From positions 1 through 59,854 of the forward strand of contig JBOFJQ010000042.1 in the NCBI GenBank assembly GCA_051656905.1: 59,854 nucleotides of DNA, given 5' to 3'. The notes under the pieces were generated by a model. The model made no database searches. It worked only from the letters and a program-made list of their open reading frames with translations, and was not told the origin of the DNA. Within the stretch, counting starts at the first letter, position 1. Each line of letters starts with the position of its first letter. Of this stretch, positions 25,128-33,862 are shown in pieces. The position numbers and the translations under genes were made by a program. This stretch comes from JAGNZR01 sp051656905. Lineage in GTDB: Bacteria; Fusobacteriota; Fusobacteriia; Fusobacteriales; Fusobacteriaceae.

Positions 25128-25280
25128 TTAGGTTAAGGTAAAATATTTAAAGGAGTGTCTAATAATAGAGTTAATTTTTATTTTATTTATGTATGACAAA
25201 ATGCTAATAATAATGTCTTGGACACTTATTATTAGCAACAGTATAATAATAATAAAATCAAAATTAAATGCTATTTTCAT
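25128..25280 (-). CDS. Ile/Leu-rich leader peptide of ilvE
   Basis: 50 codons with an excellent ribosome site (AAAGGAGG) before ATG 25280. The peptide starts MKIAFNFDFIIIILLLIIS, followed shortly by DIIISIL, so 14 of residues 10-28 are Ile, Leu or Val. The end INSIIRHSFKYFTLT matches the leader peptide in front of the CstA-like gene (41000-41143). Position between a strong promoter and a Rho-independent terminator makes ribosome stalling at branched-chain codons the likely control mechanism. The hydrophobic run could also be read as a membrane micropeptide, but the layout argues for a leader. Confidence 0.8.
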   Translation of the reverse strand: MKIAFNFDFIIIILLLIISVQDIIISILSYINKIKINSIIRHSFKYFTLT

Positions 25281-25315
25281 TATTTCCTCCTTTAAGGTAT
25301 TTTAATTGTTAAAAC

Positions 25316-25344
25316 AGTATATAAATAAAAAAAAATAAAGTCAA
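25316..25344 (-). promoter_or_regulatory. ilvE leader promoter
   Basis: Minus-strand TTGACT (25344-25339), exact 17-bp spacer, TATACT (25321-25316). Confidence 0.8.
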
Positions 25345-25425
25345 GTAAATTTAATATAAAATTTTTTGATTGAATTTTGTGGTTAATAATAAAATATTAA
25401 ATAAAAATAAATTAAAAAAATAAGC

Positions 25426-25454
25426 TTGCTATTTTTATTTAAATGGTCTATACT
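25426..25454 (+). promoter_or_regulatory. ilvDBNC leader promoter
   Basis: TTGCTA (25426-25431), exact 17-bp spacer, TATACT (25449-25454). Transcription would start near 25461, about 80 nt before the leader peptide. Confidence 0.75.
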
Positions 25455-25542
25455 CTAAAAAATCATAGAAATTAACATAAAACTTTATTTAAAAATAAAC
25501 ATAAAAAAATATGGAAATAAAAAAAGGAGTCGAAAAGAGAAA

Positions 25543-25740
25543 ATGAGAAACTTTAATGTAGCAGTCTTGGATATTATTATTATAAGCATAATTATTAGCA
25601 TATCTATTATTAGAATATGTCTGTTTTTGCTTATGAAAAAATATTCGACAAATGAAAGCTACTTTAAATTTATTCTAAACTTTGAGAGTCTAAAATTGAA
25701 ATACAAATTGTACAACGAAGAATCAAACTTTGTTTTATAA
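25543..25740 (+). CDS. Ile-rich leader peptide of the ilvDBNC operon
   Basis: 65 codons beginning MRNFNVAVLDIIIISIIIS, followed by ISIIRICLFLLMKK; twelve Ile fall in residues 11-25. AAGGAG lies 13 nt upstream of the ATG. The remaining tail, rich in Lys, Phe and Asn, matches nothing known. A terminator follows 30 nt after the stop and ilvD begins about 40 nt later. The organisation parallels classical ilv attenuation, with stalling at Ile codons expected to prevent the terminator. Isoleucine dominates over Leu and Val, so Ile-tRNA may be the main signal (inference). Confidence 0.78.
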   Translation: MRNFNVAVLDIIIISIIISISIIRICLFLLMKKYSTNESYFKFILNFESLKLKYKLYNEESNFVL

Positions 25741-25770
25741 AATGACAATATTTTAAACTTAAGTTTTAAT

Positions 25771-25803
25771 AAAAGCAGCCTAATTTGAAGGTTGCTTTTT
25801 TTT
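25771..25803 (+). terminator. Attenuator terminator before ilvD
   Basis: AAAAGCAGCCT pairs with AGGTTGCTTTT (one G-U) around a 7-nt loop, followed by eight T. The AGCAGCCT core is shared with the ilvE and cstA attenuators. Confidence 0.85.
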
Positions 25804-25842
25804 ATAATCAAAAATTAGAAAAAATACATTTAGGAGGCAGTT

Positions 25843-27498
25843 ATGAGAAGTCAAAAGGTTACATCAGGGTTTACAAGAGCACCTCATCGATCACTTTTTT
25901 ATGCATTAGGTTTAACTGAGGAGGAGATTAATTTACCTAAAATAGGAATAGTTAATTCTTTTAATGAAATAGTACCAGGACATAAGCATTTGAAGGAGAT
26001 ATCTGAAGCGGTCAAGACAGGGGTATTGCTGAAAGGAGGAGTTCCATTAGAATTTAATACTATAGCTGTATGTGATGGAATAGCTATGAATCATGAAGGG
26101 ATGAATAACTCTTTGCCAACTAGAGAGATTATAGCTGATTCAATAGAAGCAAGCGCTATTGCAATGCCTTTTGATGCTTTGGTTTTTATTCCAAATTGCG
26201 ATAAAGTTATTCCTGGAATGTTAATGGCAGCCGCTAGATTAAACTTACCATCTATTTTTATAAGTGGTGGACCTATGCTTGCAGGAAAATTTAAAAATAA
26301 AAAAATAGCATTGTCTGATATGTTTGAGTATGTGGGAAAGTATGCAGTTGGTGAGATGGATGATGAAGAGTTAAAAGAAGCTGAGCAAAATGCTTGTAAA
26401 ACATGTGGTTCTTGTGCAGGGATGTATACTGCAAACACTATGAATTGTCTACTTGAAGGATTGGGGGTATCACTTGCTGGAAATGGGACTATACCTGCTG
26501 TATTTTCAGAGAGAATAAGACTTGCAAAAGAAACTGGATTTAAAATAATGGACCTTTTAAATAAAAATATAAAATTTAAAGATATTTTAAATGAAAAAGC
26601 TTTAGCAAATGCAGTAACACTTGATATGGCACTGGGAGGATCTACAAATACAACATTGCACCTACCAGCTTTAGCATATGAGAGTGGAATAAAATTTGAT
26701 TTGGAAAACTTTGACTCTATCTCATATAGAACAAAACAAATTGTAAAATTATCCCCAGGAGGAAAGTATTTTATTGAAGATTTAAATGAAGCAGGAGGTA
26801 TTAGTGCTGTTTTAAATATCTTATATAAAAATAACTTGTTAGTTGATAATTTAACAGTTACAGGAAAAACAATATTTGAAATTGCAGACTTAGGAAAAGT
26901 ATTGGATACAGATGTAATTAGAGAGTTTAAAACTGCATATTTGGAAACAGGAGGAATCGCTATTTTAAAGGGAAATATTGCAAAAGCTGGTGCTGTAGTA
27001 AAAGCTGGTGCTGTAGAAAAAAGTATGCAGATTCATTCTGGCCCAGCTAAGGTATTTTATTCTGAAGAGGAAGCAACTGAATCAATATTGACTGGTTGTA
27101 TAGAAAAAGGAGATGTCATTGTAATTCTTTATGAGGGACCAAAGGGAGGACCTGGAATGAGAGAGATGCTTTCTCCTACTGGAGCACTTGTGGGAATGAA
27201 TCTAGATAAATACTGTGCTCTTATTACTGATGGAAGATTTTCTGGAGGTTCAAGAGGAGCTGCAATTGGGCATATTTCCCCAGAAGCTATGGCAGGAGGA
27301 GAGATTGCTATAGTAGAAACAGGAGATATTATAGAGATTAATATTCCAAATAAAACTATAAATTTAAAAGTAACAGATGAAGAGATTGAAAATAGATTGA
27401 AAAAATTAGTCTTGAAAGAAAAAAAAGTTACTAACAGAATGTTGTTAAAATATAGAAAATTAGTTAGCTCAGCCAGTGAGGGAGCTGTAACAACTTAG
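25843..27498 (+). CDS. ilvD: Dihydroxy-acid dehydratase
   Basis: 551 residues, typical IlvD length. The enzyme converts dihydroxy-isovalerate and dihydroxy-methylvalerate to the 2-oxo acids for Val, Leu and Ile. The iron-sulfur ligands are seen in FIPNCDKVIPGM and CKTCGSCAGMYTANTMNC. ALGGSTNTTLHLPA and the C-terminal TDGRFSGGSRGAAIGH motif are intact. AGGAGG precedes the ATG. It is the first structural gene after the Ile-rich leader, followed by ilvB after 20 bp. Confidence 0.96.
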   Translation: MRSQKVTSGFTRAPHRSLFYALGLTEEEINLPKIGIVNSFNEIVPGHKHLKEISEAVKTGVLLKGGVPLEFNTIAVCDGIAMNHEGMNNSLPTREIIADSIEASAIAMPFDALVFIPNCDKVIPGMLMAAARLNLPSIFISGGPMLAGKFKNKKIALSDMFEYVGKYAVGEMDDEELKEAEQNACKTCGSCAGMYTANTMNCLLEGLGVSLAGNGTIPAVFSERIRLAKETGFKIMDLLNKNIKFKDILNEKALANAVTLDMALGGSTNTTLHLPALAYESGIKFDLENFDSISYRTKQIVKLSPGGKYFIEDLNEAGGISAVLNILYKNNLLVDNLTVTGKTIFEIADLGKVLDTDVIREFKTAYLETGGIAILKGNIAKAGAVVKAGAVEKSMQIHSGPAKVFYSEEEATESILTGCIEKGDVIVILYEGPKGGPGMREMLSPTGALVGMNLDKYCALITDGRFSGGSRGAAIGHISPEAMAGGEIAIVETGDIIEINIPNKTINLKVTDEEIENRLKKLVLKEKKVTNRMLLKYRKLVSSASEGAVTT

Positions 27499-27518
27499 GG
27501 AAAAGGAGAACTGAAAAA

Positions 27519-29180
27519 ATGAAAATAAATGGTGCAACTATTGTTTTAGAAACCTTAAAGAGATTAGGAGTAACTGATATTTTTGGCTACCCAGGAGGGG
27601 CAGTAATTCCAATTTACGATGCTCTATATGATTTTGAAGGGGTTAAGCATTATCTTGTTAGGCATGAACAAGGAGCGGCTCATGCAGCTGATGGATATGC
27701 AAGAACAAAAAATAAAGTTGGAGTTTGCATTGCAACATCAGGGCCTGGAGCAACTAATCTTGTTACGGGGATAATGACATCGTATATGGATTCAATACCA
27801 ATTTTAGCTATTACAGGACAAGTATCTAGTGAATCATTGGGGAAAGATTCTTTTCAGGAATCAGATATTTGTGGAATTACAGCTCCTATTACAAAACATA
27901 ATTATTTAGTAAAAACAATTCAGGAACTACCTAGAATAATTAGAGAAGCTTATTCTCTTGCAAAAAGTGGGAGACCAGGACCGGTATTAGTAGATATACC
28001 TAAGGATATTCAACTTCAAAAAATTTCAATAGAGGAGTTTGAGAAAAATTGGCTATATCAAAAAAAATTATTAGATAAATTTAAAAGAAAATATATTGAA
28101 AAAGATATTGAAATTTTTAGAGATATGATTTTAGAAAGCGAAAAACCAGTGTTTATTTTAGGAGGAGGAATACTATCTTCTGGAGCTACTAAAACTGTAA
28201 AAAAGCTACTGAAACGTGTAAGTGCACCATCAGTTTCAACTCTTATGGGTATGGGAGTGGTTCCATCTAATTTTCCAGGTTATATGGGAATGATAGGTAT
28301 GCATGGAATATATACTGCAAACAAAGCAGTGGAGGAGTCAGATTTAGTTATAGCTATAGGAATGAGGTTTGATGATCGAATAGTAGGGAATAAAAATTCT
28401 TTTGCTAAAAATGCCAAAATAATTCATTTGGATATTGATGAAGCTGAAATTGGTAAGAATATTATTCCTGATTTTTCCATCATAGGAGATGCTAGAGAAA
28501 TTTTAAATAAATTGTTATCCCTAGATTTTGAGAAAGATTTTTCTCAATGGAAAAATTCTATTTTTAAAAGAAAAACAGAGGAGGCTCATCAATTAAATCA
28601 GGTTTCAGTATTAAATCAGATAAATACTTTTATTGATGATAATACCATTATAGTAACTGATGTTGGACAACATCAAATGTTTGCAGCTCAACATCTGAAA
28701 TTTGGGAAACCTTATAATTTTTGTTCATCATCTGGTGCAGGAACTATGGGTTATGGAATTCCTGCTGCCATTGGAGCTCAAATAGCAAATCCTGATAAAA
28801 AGGTTATTGCTATTGTAGGTGATGGAGGGTTTCAAATGACTCAGCAAGAGCTAATTTTATTGAACCAGTACTCTTTACCAGTTAAGGTTATTATACTTAA
28901 TAACAATGCTTTGGGAATGGTTAGACAGTGGCAAGAATTATTTCATAACAAAAGATTTTCTCAAATAGATTTGTCAATAAATCCTGATTTCATGAAACTG
29001 GCAGATGCTTATGGAATAGAAAGTTTGAAAATATCAGATCGATCATCTCTTTCTTCAATAGAGGAGGCTATTAAAAATAATAAGCCAATGGTTATAGAGG
29101 TCTTGGTATCTAAAGATTTTAATGTTTATCCTATAATTCCACCAGGAAAAGATTTTAAAGACACATTGAAAGGAGCGTAA
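27519..29180 (+). CDS. ilvB: Acetolactate synthase, large (catalytic) subunit
   Basis: 553 residues of the thiamine-diphosphate family. The catalytic glutamate is in RHEQGAAHAADGYAR. FAD/TPP landmarks include GRPGPVLVDIPKD and GMVRQWQELF, and the TPP-binding motif GDGGFQMTQQEL ends in ILNNN. It condenses pyruvate with pyruvate or 2-oxobutyrate, the first shared step of branched-chain synthesis. It is biosynthetic rather than catabolic AlsS, given the adjacent regulatory subunit gene eight bases downstream. Confidence 0.95.
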   Translation: MKINGATIVLETLKRLGVTDIFGYPGGAVIPIYDALYDFEGVKHYLVRHEQGAAHAADGYARTKNKVGVCIATSGPGATNLVTGIMTSYMDSIPILAITGQVSSESLGKDSFQESDICGITAPITKHNYLVKTIQELPRIIREAYSLAKSGRPGPVLVDIPKDIQLQKISIEEFEKNWLYQKKLLDKFKRKYIEKDIEIFRDMILESEKPVFILGGGILSSGATKTVKKLLKRVSAPSVSTLMGMGVVPSNFPGYMGMIGMHGIYTANKAVEESDLVIAIGMRFDDRIVGNKNSFAKNAKIIHLDIDEAEIGKNIIPDFSIIGDAREILNKLLSLDFEKDFSQWKNSIFKRKTEEAHQLNQVSVLNQINTFIDDNTIIVTDVGQHQMFAAQHLKFGKPYNFCSSSGAGTMGYGIPAAIGAQIANPDKKVIAIVGDGGFQMTQQELILLNQYSLPVKVIILNNNALGMVRQWQELFHNKRFSQIDLSINPDFMKLADAYGIESLKISDRSSLSSIEEAIKNNKPMVIEVLVSKDFNVYPIIPPGKDFKDTLKGA

Positions 29181-29187
29181 GAGTTTT

Positions 29188-29691
29188 ATGAGTGAACATA
29201 GATATATTTTACTTCTTGTAAAGAATAATGCAGGTGTTTTACATAAAATAACTGGATTATTTGTAAAAAGAGGGATAAATATAGAAACAATAAATAGTGG
29301 AGAGTGCAATCTTAAAAATATAATTAGAATAACTGTTACAGGAATTTGGGATGAATACACAACTAATCAACTAATAGCTCAATTAAAAAAACTTTTTGAT
29401 GTATTGTTTGTAAAAGAGTTAGAAAGTAAAAATAGTATTATAAAGGAGTTAGCTTTTATAAAAATAGAATTAAATAATTCTGAAGAAAATGGTTGTGAAG
29501 AATCTAAAATAAAGGAGTTGGCAGAAAAATTAAATGGGAAAATTCTAGAAATAACAGATAAAAATGCTATTGTACAATTTGTTGAAAATCCTATTGAAAT
29601 TTCTAATAAAATCTCTTCAATGAGGGCTTTTAAAGTCTTGGAAATTTTAAGGACAGGATCAATTGGAATGAATAAAGGAATGGAAATATAA
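29188..29691 (+). CDS. ilvN: Acetolactate synthase, small (regulatory) subunit
   Basis: 167 residues. An N-terminal ACT domain, HRYILLLVKNNAGVLHKITGLFVKRGINIETI, is followed by the small-subunit C-terminal domain, where MRAFKVLEILRTGSIGMNKG corresponds to the G..E..RTG..ALxRG ending of relatives. The ACT domain normally binds valine and mediates feedback inhibition of the IlvB partner encoded immediately upstream. The length is the standard long type (also called IlvH). Confidence 0.92.
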   Translation: MSEHRYILLLVKNNAGVLHKITGLFVKRGINIETINSGECNLKNIIRITVTGIWDEYTTNQLIAQLKKLFDVLFVKELESKNSIIKELAFIKIELNNSEENGCEESKIKELAEKLNGKILEITDKNAIVQFVENPIEISNKISSMRAFKVLEILRTGSIGMNKGMEI

Positions 29692-29735
29692 AAAATATAA
29701 ATATAAATTAAAATTAAATTGGGAGGTTTTTTATT

Positions 29736-30689
29736 ATGGAATTAAAAAAATTAGAAGGTAAAAAAATTGTTGTTGTTGGTTATGGTTCACAAGGACATGC
29801 ACACTCTTTAAATTTAAGTGATTGTGGAATGGATGTTACAGTTTGTGTAAGAGAAAATGGTGAGAGTTGGGAAAAAGCTAAAAAGGATGGCTTAAAAGTT
29901 TCTGACTTTAGTGTAATTCCTCAAGCTGATGTAGTAATGATTCTTCTTCCAGATGAGGTTCAACCAGAAATCTATAATAAATATTTACATAATCAGATGA
30001 AAGAAGGGGCTTATCTTGGATTTGCACACGGTTTTAATATTCATTATAATCAGATTGAGCCTAGAAAAGATTTGAACATTTTTATGACTGCTCCTAAATC
30101 TCCTGGACATAAAGTTAGAGATAAATTTTTAGAAAAAGAGGGAGTACCAGCATTAGTTGCAGTTTATAGAGATAATAGTGGAGAGACGGCTGACCTTGCT
30201 AAAGAGTGGGCTAAGGGAGTTTGCCTAGATTTATATACTCTTGAAACTACTTTTGAGGAGGAGACAGAAACTGATCTTTTTGGAGAACAAGCTGTTCTTT
30301 GTGGTGGAGTTGTTGAATTGATGAAAACAGGTTATAACACTTTGGTTAATGCAGGTTATAATGAAAGGTTAGCATATTTTGAATGCATTCACGAGATGAA
30401 ACTTATTGTAGATATGATCTATAGTACAGGGATTGCTAGTATGAGAAAATCTATATCAAATACTGCTGAGTATGGAGATTATGTTACAGGGTCAAAAATT
30501 ATAACAGAAGATACGAAAAAAAATATGGAGAAAATTTTGAAAGATATTCAATCTGGAGTTTTTGCTAGAGATTTTTTACTTGAGTATAAAGCAGGATTTC
30601 CAATGATTAAAACTATGAGAAATAAATGTAAAAAAGATAAAGTTGAAGTTGTTGGAGATGAGTTAAGAGACTTAATGTTTAAAAAATAA
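29736..30689 (+). CDS. ilvC: Ketol-acid reductoisomerase
   Basis: 317 residues, class I. The Rossmann start KKIVVVGYGSQGHAHSLNL, the substrate helix GFAHGFNIHYNQIEP and TAPKSPGHKVRDKF are present, and the metal-binding knotted domain carries TDLFGEQAVLCGG and YFECIHEMKLIVDMIYSTGI. It converts acetolactates to dihydroxy acids using NAD(P)H and Mg. The N-terminus is about a dozen residues shorter than usual and lacks the leading YYDKD segment, but GGGAGG supports this start. It closes the ilvDBNC set; no leuABCD genes follow. Confidence 0.95.
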   Translation: MELKKLEGKKIVVVGYGSQGHAHSLNLSDCGMDVTVCVRENGESWEKAKKDGLKVSDFSVIPQADVVMILLPDEVQPEIYNKYLHNQMKEGAYLGFAHGFNIHYNQIEPRKDLNIFMTAPKSPGHKVRDKFLEKEGVPALVAVYRDNSGETADLAKEWAKGVCLDLYTLETTFEEETETDLFGEQAVLCGGVVELMKTGYNTLVNAGYNERLAYFECIHEMKLIVDMIYSTGIASMRKSISNTAEYGDYVTGSKIITEDTKKNMEKILKDIQSGVFARDFLLEYKAGFPMIKTMRNKCKKDKVEVVGDELRDLMFKK

Positions 30690-30714
30690 ATTTTAAATAA
30701 ATAGAGAAATAAAA

Positions 30715-30758
30715 AACAAGAAATAAATAATAAAGCAACAAGAAATAAATAATAAAGA
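30715..30758 (+). repeat. Two tandem copies of a 22-bp AT-rich unit
   Basis: AACAAGAAATAAATAATAAAG occurs at 30715 and 30737, in the gap between ilvC and the next promoter. No function is evident. Confidence 0.8.
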
Positions 30759-30775
30759 AATAAATTAAAATAAGT

Positions 30776-30783
30776 GCTATAAT
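30776..30783 (+). promoter_or_regulatory. Extended -10 promoter of the PTS IIC gene
   Basis: TG-C-TATAAT (30775-30783) without a strong -35. It indicates that the following gene is expressed separately from ilvDBNC. Confidence 0.6.
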
Positions 30784-30816
30784 GTGTCAAAAATATTTAT
30801 AGGAGTTATTTAATTT

Positions 30817-31848
30817 ATGGAAAAAATAAAAATGTTTCTTGAAAGAAAAAACATAGAGATAACTGTAAAAAGATATCTTGTAGAAGTTCTTGGATTTATG
30901 GCTTTGGGACTATTCTCTTCATTATTAATAGGTACTATATTAAATAGTATAGGAATGAAATTTCAAATTAAATTTTTAACAGATACAGTATGGCCGTTAT
31001 GTAGGAGTATGACAGGGGCAACTATTGGTGTAGCAGTGGCATATGCTTTAAAAGCACCTCCTCTTGTAGTATTTAGTTCTGTTATAACAGGAGCAGCAGG
31101 AAATGCAGTTGGAGGACCTGTAGGAGCTTTAATAGCTTCTCTTTTTGGAGCTGAATTTGGAAAAATGGTGTCTAAAGAGACAAAGGTAGACATTTTAGTA
31201 ACTCCTATTACTACTATATTAGTAGGTATAACTATGGGTGGATTAGTTGGACCATATATAGAAAAACTAATGACAGCTTTAGGACTTATAATAATGAAAG
31301 CAACAGAACTTTCACCTATAAATATGGGAATTGTAGTCTCTGTTATAATGGGAATAATTTTAACACTTCCAATAAGTAGTGCTGCAATAGCTATAATGTT
31401 AAAATTAAGTGGGATAGCTGCTGGAGCTGCAACTGTAGGTTGTTCATCTCAAATGATAGGTTTTGCAGTTATGAGTTTTAGAGAAAATGGATGGGGTGGT
31501 TTTGTAGCTCAAGGATTAGGAACTTCAATGTTACAAATGCCAAATATTATAAGGAATTGGAAGATTTGGATACCACCAATATTAACATCTGCAGTACTTG
31601 GACCTGTTGCAACTAAAGTATTTAAAATGGAAAATATTCCAATAGGAGCAGGAATGGGAACAAGTGGACTTGTTGGACAGTTTGGAACGATAACGGCAAT
31701 GAGTAATAAAGGAATGAGTGATATAAAATTATATATTTTAATTTTTATTTTACATATATTAGCCCCAGCTGTTTTAACATATATTTTCGCTGAGATTATG
31801 AGGAAAATAGGCTGGATAAAAGAGGGAGATATGAAACTAGAGTTGTAG
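30817..31848 (+). CDS. PTS transporter subunit IIC-like membrane protein (PTS_EIIC_2 family)
   Basis: 343 residues with about 9-10 hydrophobic helices and glycine-rich loops such as VITGAAGNAVGGPVGALIAS and GAGMGTSGLVGQFGTITAMS. The pattern matches the stand-alone IIC-like family PF13303, which occurs without obvious IIA or IIB partners, as here. Substrate is unknown and true PTS function is not established for this family. It follows ilvC by 127 bp with its own extended -10 and is closed by a terminator that overlaps its stop codon. Confidence 0.78.
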   Translation: MEKIKMFLERKNIEITVKRYLVEVLGFMALGLFSSLLIGTILNSIGMKFQIKFLTDTVWPLCRSMTGATIGVAVAYALKAPPLVVFSSVITGAAGNAVGGPVGALIASLFGAEFGKMVSKETKVDILVTPITTILVGITMGGLVGPYIEKLMTALGLIIMKATELSPINMGIVVSVIMGIILTLPISSAAIAIMLKLSGIAAGAATVGCSSQMIGFAVMSFRENGWGGFVAQGLGTSMLQMPNIIRNWKIWIPPILTSAVLGPVATKVFKMENIPIGAGMGTSGLVGQFGTITAMSNKGMSDIKLYILIFILHILAPAVLTYIFAEIMRKIGWIKEGDMKLEL

Positions 31849-31866
31849 TGACTCTAGTTTTTTTTA
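31834..31866 (+). terminator. Terminator overlapping the end of the PTS IIC-like gene
   Basis: AAACTAGAGT pairs perfectly with ACTCTAGTTT across the stop codon, followed by eight T. Confidence 0.9.
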
Positions 31867-31908
31867 CATATTTTTTGCTTAAAAATAAACCGAATAAAAA
31901 TAAAATAT

Positions 31909-31963
31909 TTGACTTTTTATCATAAAATAGATAAAATTATAAAAAAGTAAACGTTTACTTTTT
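31909..31963 (+). promoter_or_regulatory. rbs operon promoter and LacI-type operator
   Basis: TTGACT (31909-31914), 17-bp spacer, TAAAAT (31932-31937). A 22-bp perfect palindrome centred on CG (core GTAAACGTTTAC, 31942-31963) covers the start site. The central CpG and half-sites are typical of LacI/RbsR operators; RbsR, encoded next, is the obvious ligand. Confidence 0.85.
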
Positions 31964-31992
31964 CATTAATATGACTTAAGGTGGGAGAGAAT

Positions 31993-32952
31993 ATGACTAT
32001 AATAGACGTAGCTAAAAATTTAAATCTTTCAACTGCAACTATATCAAGGGCGATTAATGGAACAGGTAAAATAAAAGATGAGACTAAAAAAAAGGTTTTA
32101 GATTATATAAAAGAAGTGGGGTATACCCCTAATGCCATAGCAATAAATCTGTCTAAACAGAAGACTAGAAATATAGCAATATTAGTGCCTAATATAACAA
32201 ATAGTTTCTTTTCAAACTTAATAGAAGAAATTTGTAAAGTCTTTAATGAAAAGAAATATAATGTAATGCTATATAATACTAATGAGAGTAGAGATTTAGA
32301 AAGAGAGGCTATAAGAAATATAGCAGCTCAAAGAGTGAACTTTGTAATAGCAATATTAGTTAAGAGCAATTATAGTAATAATCCTTTAAAGAGATTACAG
32401 GATTTAGGAGTAAATTGTATGTTACTTGATAGAGATGTTGATAACTATACTTTTAACGGAATATTTTTAGATAACTATTCGGGATCTTATGAGATAACAA
32501 CAGAGCTCTTGAAAGAGGGACACAGAGATATAGGGATAATAACAGGAGATAATAGTATAACAAGTTCTAATGAGAGACTTAGAGGTTATAAGGATGCTAT
32601 AGAGAGTTATGGTTTAGAAATAAATGAAGATAATATATATATAGGTAAGTTTAATATAGAAACAGGTGAAAATGCCGTAGAGTATTTTAAAGACAAAAAT
32701 ATAACAGCTCTTTATGCGGTAAATAATCAGATAATATTAGGGGTATTAAAGAAAAAATTAGAAATAGATAAAGAGTTAAGGTTAGCATGTTTTGAAAAAA
32801 GTGAGGTTTTAGAATCTTTAGGGATAGAGATTCTAGCGTGTAAAATTCCAGCAAATACTATAAGTGAAGCTTTACTACAGAGTTTAGAAGATGGGGAAAT
32901 AGGTAAAAAATATATAAAACCAATTTTAATAAATAGCGAGGTAGAAAATTGA
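31993..32952 (+). CDS. rbsR: LacI-family ribose operon repressor
   Basis: 319 residues. The N-terminal LacI helix-turn-helix is MTIIDVAKNLNLSTATISRAIN, with hinge TPNAIAINLSKQKT, and the rest is a periplasmic-binding-protein-like sensor (NIAILVPNITNSFFSNLIEE). GTG 31981 is in frame, but GGTGGGAG is the ribosome site for ATG 31993, where the family starts. It is the first gene of the ribose operon, downstream of the palindrome it should bind. It ends in TGA, overlapping the start of rbsK, direct evidence that TGA is a stop codon in this genome. Confidence 0.9.
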   Translation: MTIIDVAKNLNLSTATISRAINGTGKIKDETKKKVLDYIKEVGYTPNAIAINLSKQKTRNIAILVPNITNSFFSNLIEEICKVFNEKKYNVMLYNTNESRDLEREAIRNIAAQRVNFVIAILVKSNYSNNPLKRLQDLGVNCMLLDRDVDNYTFNGIFLDNYSGSYEITTELLKEGHRDIGIITGDNSITSSNERLRGYKDAIESYGLEINEDNIYIGKFNIETGENAVEYFKDKNITALYAVNNQIILGVLKKKLEIDKELRLACFEKSEVLESLGIEILACKIPANTISEALLQSLEDGEIGKKYIKPILINSEVEN

Positions 32953-33860
32953 AAAAAATTTTAGTAATAGGTAGTATAAACATGGATTTAGTAACTTTTT
33001 GTGAAAGAGCACCAAGAGGAGGAGAAACACTTTTCGGAAAAGAATTTTTACAAATTCCAGGAGGGAAAGGAGCTAATCAAGCTGTAGCTATGGGGAAGTT
33101 AGAATCAGACGTAGTTATGCTAGGTAAAGTTGGAACAGAAGGAATGGGAGATATTCTAATTGATTCAATGAAGAAAGATGGCGTAAAAGTAGAAAACATA
33201 GAAAAAGCAGAAAAAACTACAGGGATAGCTAAAATAATTGTAGAAGATTCAGGACAGAATAGAATTTTAGTAGTATCAGGAGCCAATGGAGAAGTAGATA
33301 AAGAGTATATAGATAGACATATTAAAGAGATTGAAAATTCAGATATAATTGTAACTCAACTGGAGATACCTTTAGAAACAGTTAAATACGCTTTAAAAAT
33401 AGCTAAAGAGTTAGGAAAAATAACTATTTTAAATCCTGCTCCAGCAGCAAAGTTAGATTTAGAAATAATTAAAAATTCAGATTATATTATTCCTAATGAG
33501 ACAGAATTAGAAATTTTAACTGGTATTAAAACTGATACAGATTTAGGAGTTGAAACTGCGGCAAAAGAACTTTTAAATCAAGGTGTAAGAGGTCTTATAG
33601 TAACTCTTGGAAGTAAAGGGTGTATTTATATAGATAAGGATAGAAAAATAGAGTTTAAAGCTCATAAGGTAAAAGCTATTGATACAACAGCAGCAGGGGA
33701 TAGTTTTATAGGTGGATTTGTAAATGGATTATCTCTAGACTTACCACTAGAAGAGGCTATTAAAAGAGGAATAACAACAGCAGCAATTTCAGTAACTAGA
33801 GTAGGGGCTCAAACCTCTATACCAACATTAGAAGAAGTATTAAATTTTAAAGGGGAGTAG
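32949..33860 (+). CDS. rbsK: Ribokinase
   Basis: 303 residues, PfkB family. KILVIGSINMDLVTFCERAPRGGET and PGGKGANQAVAMGKL form the substrate-binding N-terminus; the C-terminal signature DTTAAGDSFIGGFVNGL contains the catalytic Asp. It phosphorylates ribose to ribose 5-phosphate. Translation starts at a rare TTG that overlaps the rbsR TGA stop, with GAGGT spaced correctly, implying translational coupling. rbsD follows after 2 bp. Confidence 0.95.
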   Translation: MKKILVIGSINMDLVTFCERAPRGGETLFGKEFLQIPGGKGANQAVAMGKLESDVVMLGKVGTEGMGDILIDSMKKDGVKVENIEKAEKTTGIAKIIVEDSGQNRILVVSGANGEVDKEYIDRHIKEIENSDIIVTQLEIPLETVKYALKIAKELGKITILNPAPAAKLDLEIIKNSDYIIPNETELEILTGIKTDTDLGVETAAKELLNQGVRGLIVTLGSKGCIYIDKDRKIEFKAHKVKAIDTTAAGDSFIGGFVNGLSLDLPLEEAIKRGITTAAISVTRVGAQTSIPTLEEVLNFKGE

Positions 33861-33862
33861 TA

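Noticed and set aside
25021..25842. T-box riboswitches in the ilv leaders
   Set aside because: No T-box bulge (the conserved 14-nt AGGGUGGNACCGCG-type element) or specifier loop is seen; leader peptides with Ile runs explain the region better.
30715..30758. Tandem repeats after ilvC as a CRISPR array or attachment site
   Set aside because: Only two 22-bp AT-rich units without spacers, integrase or direct-repeat junctions.
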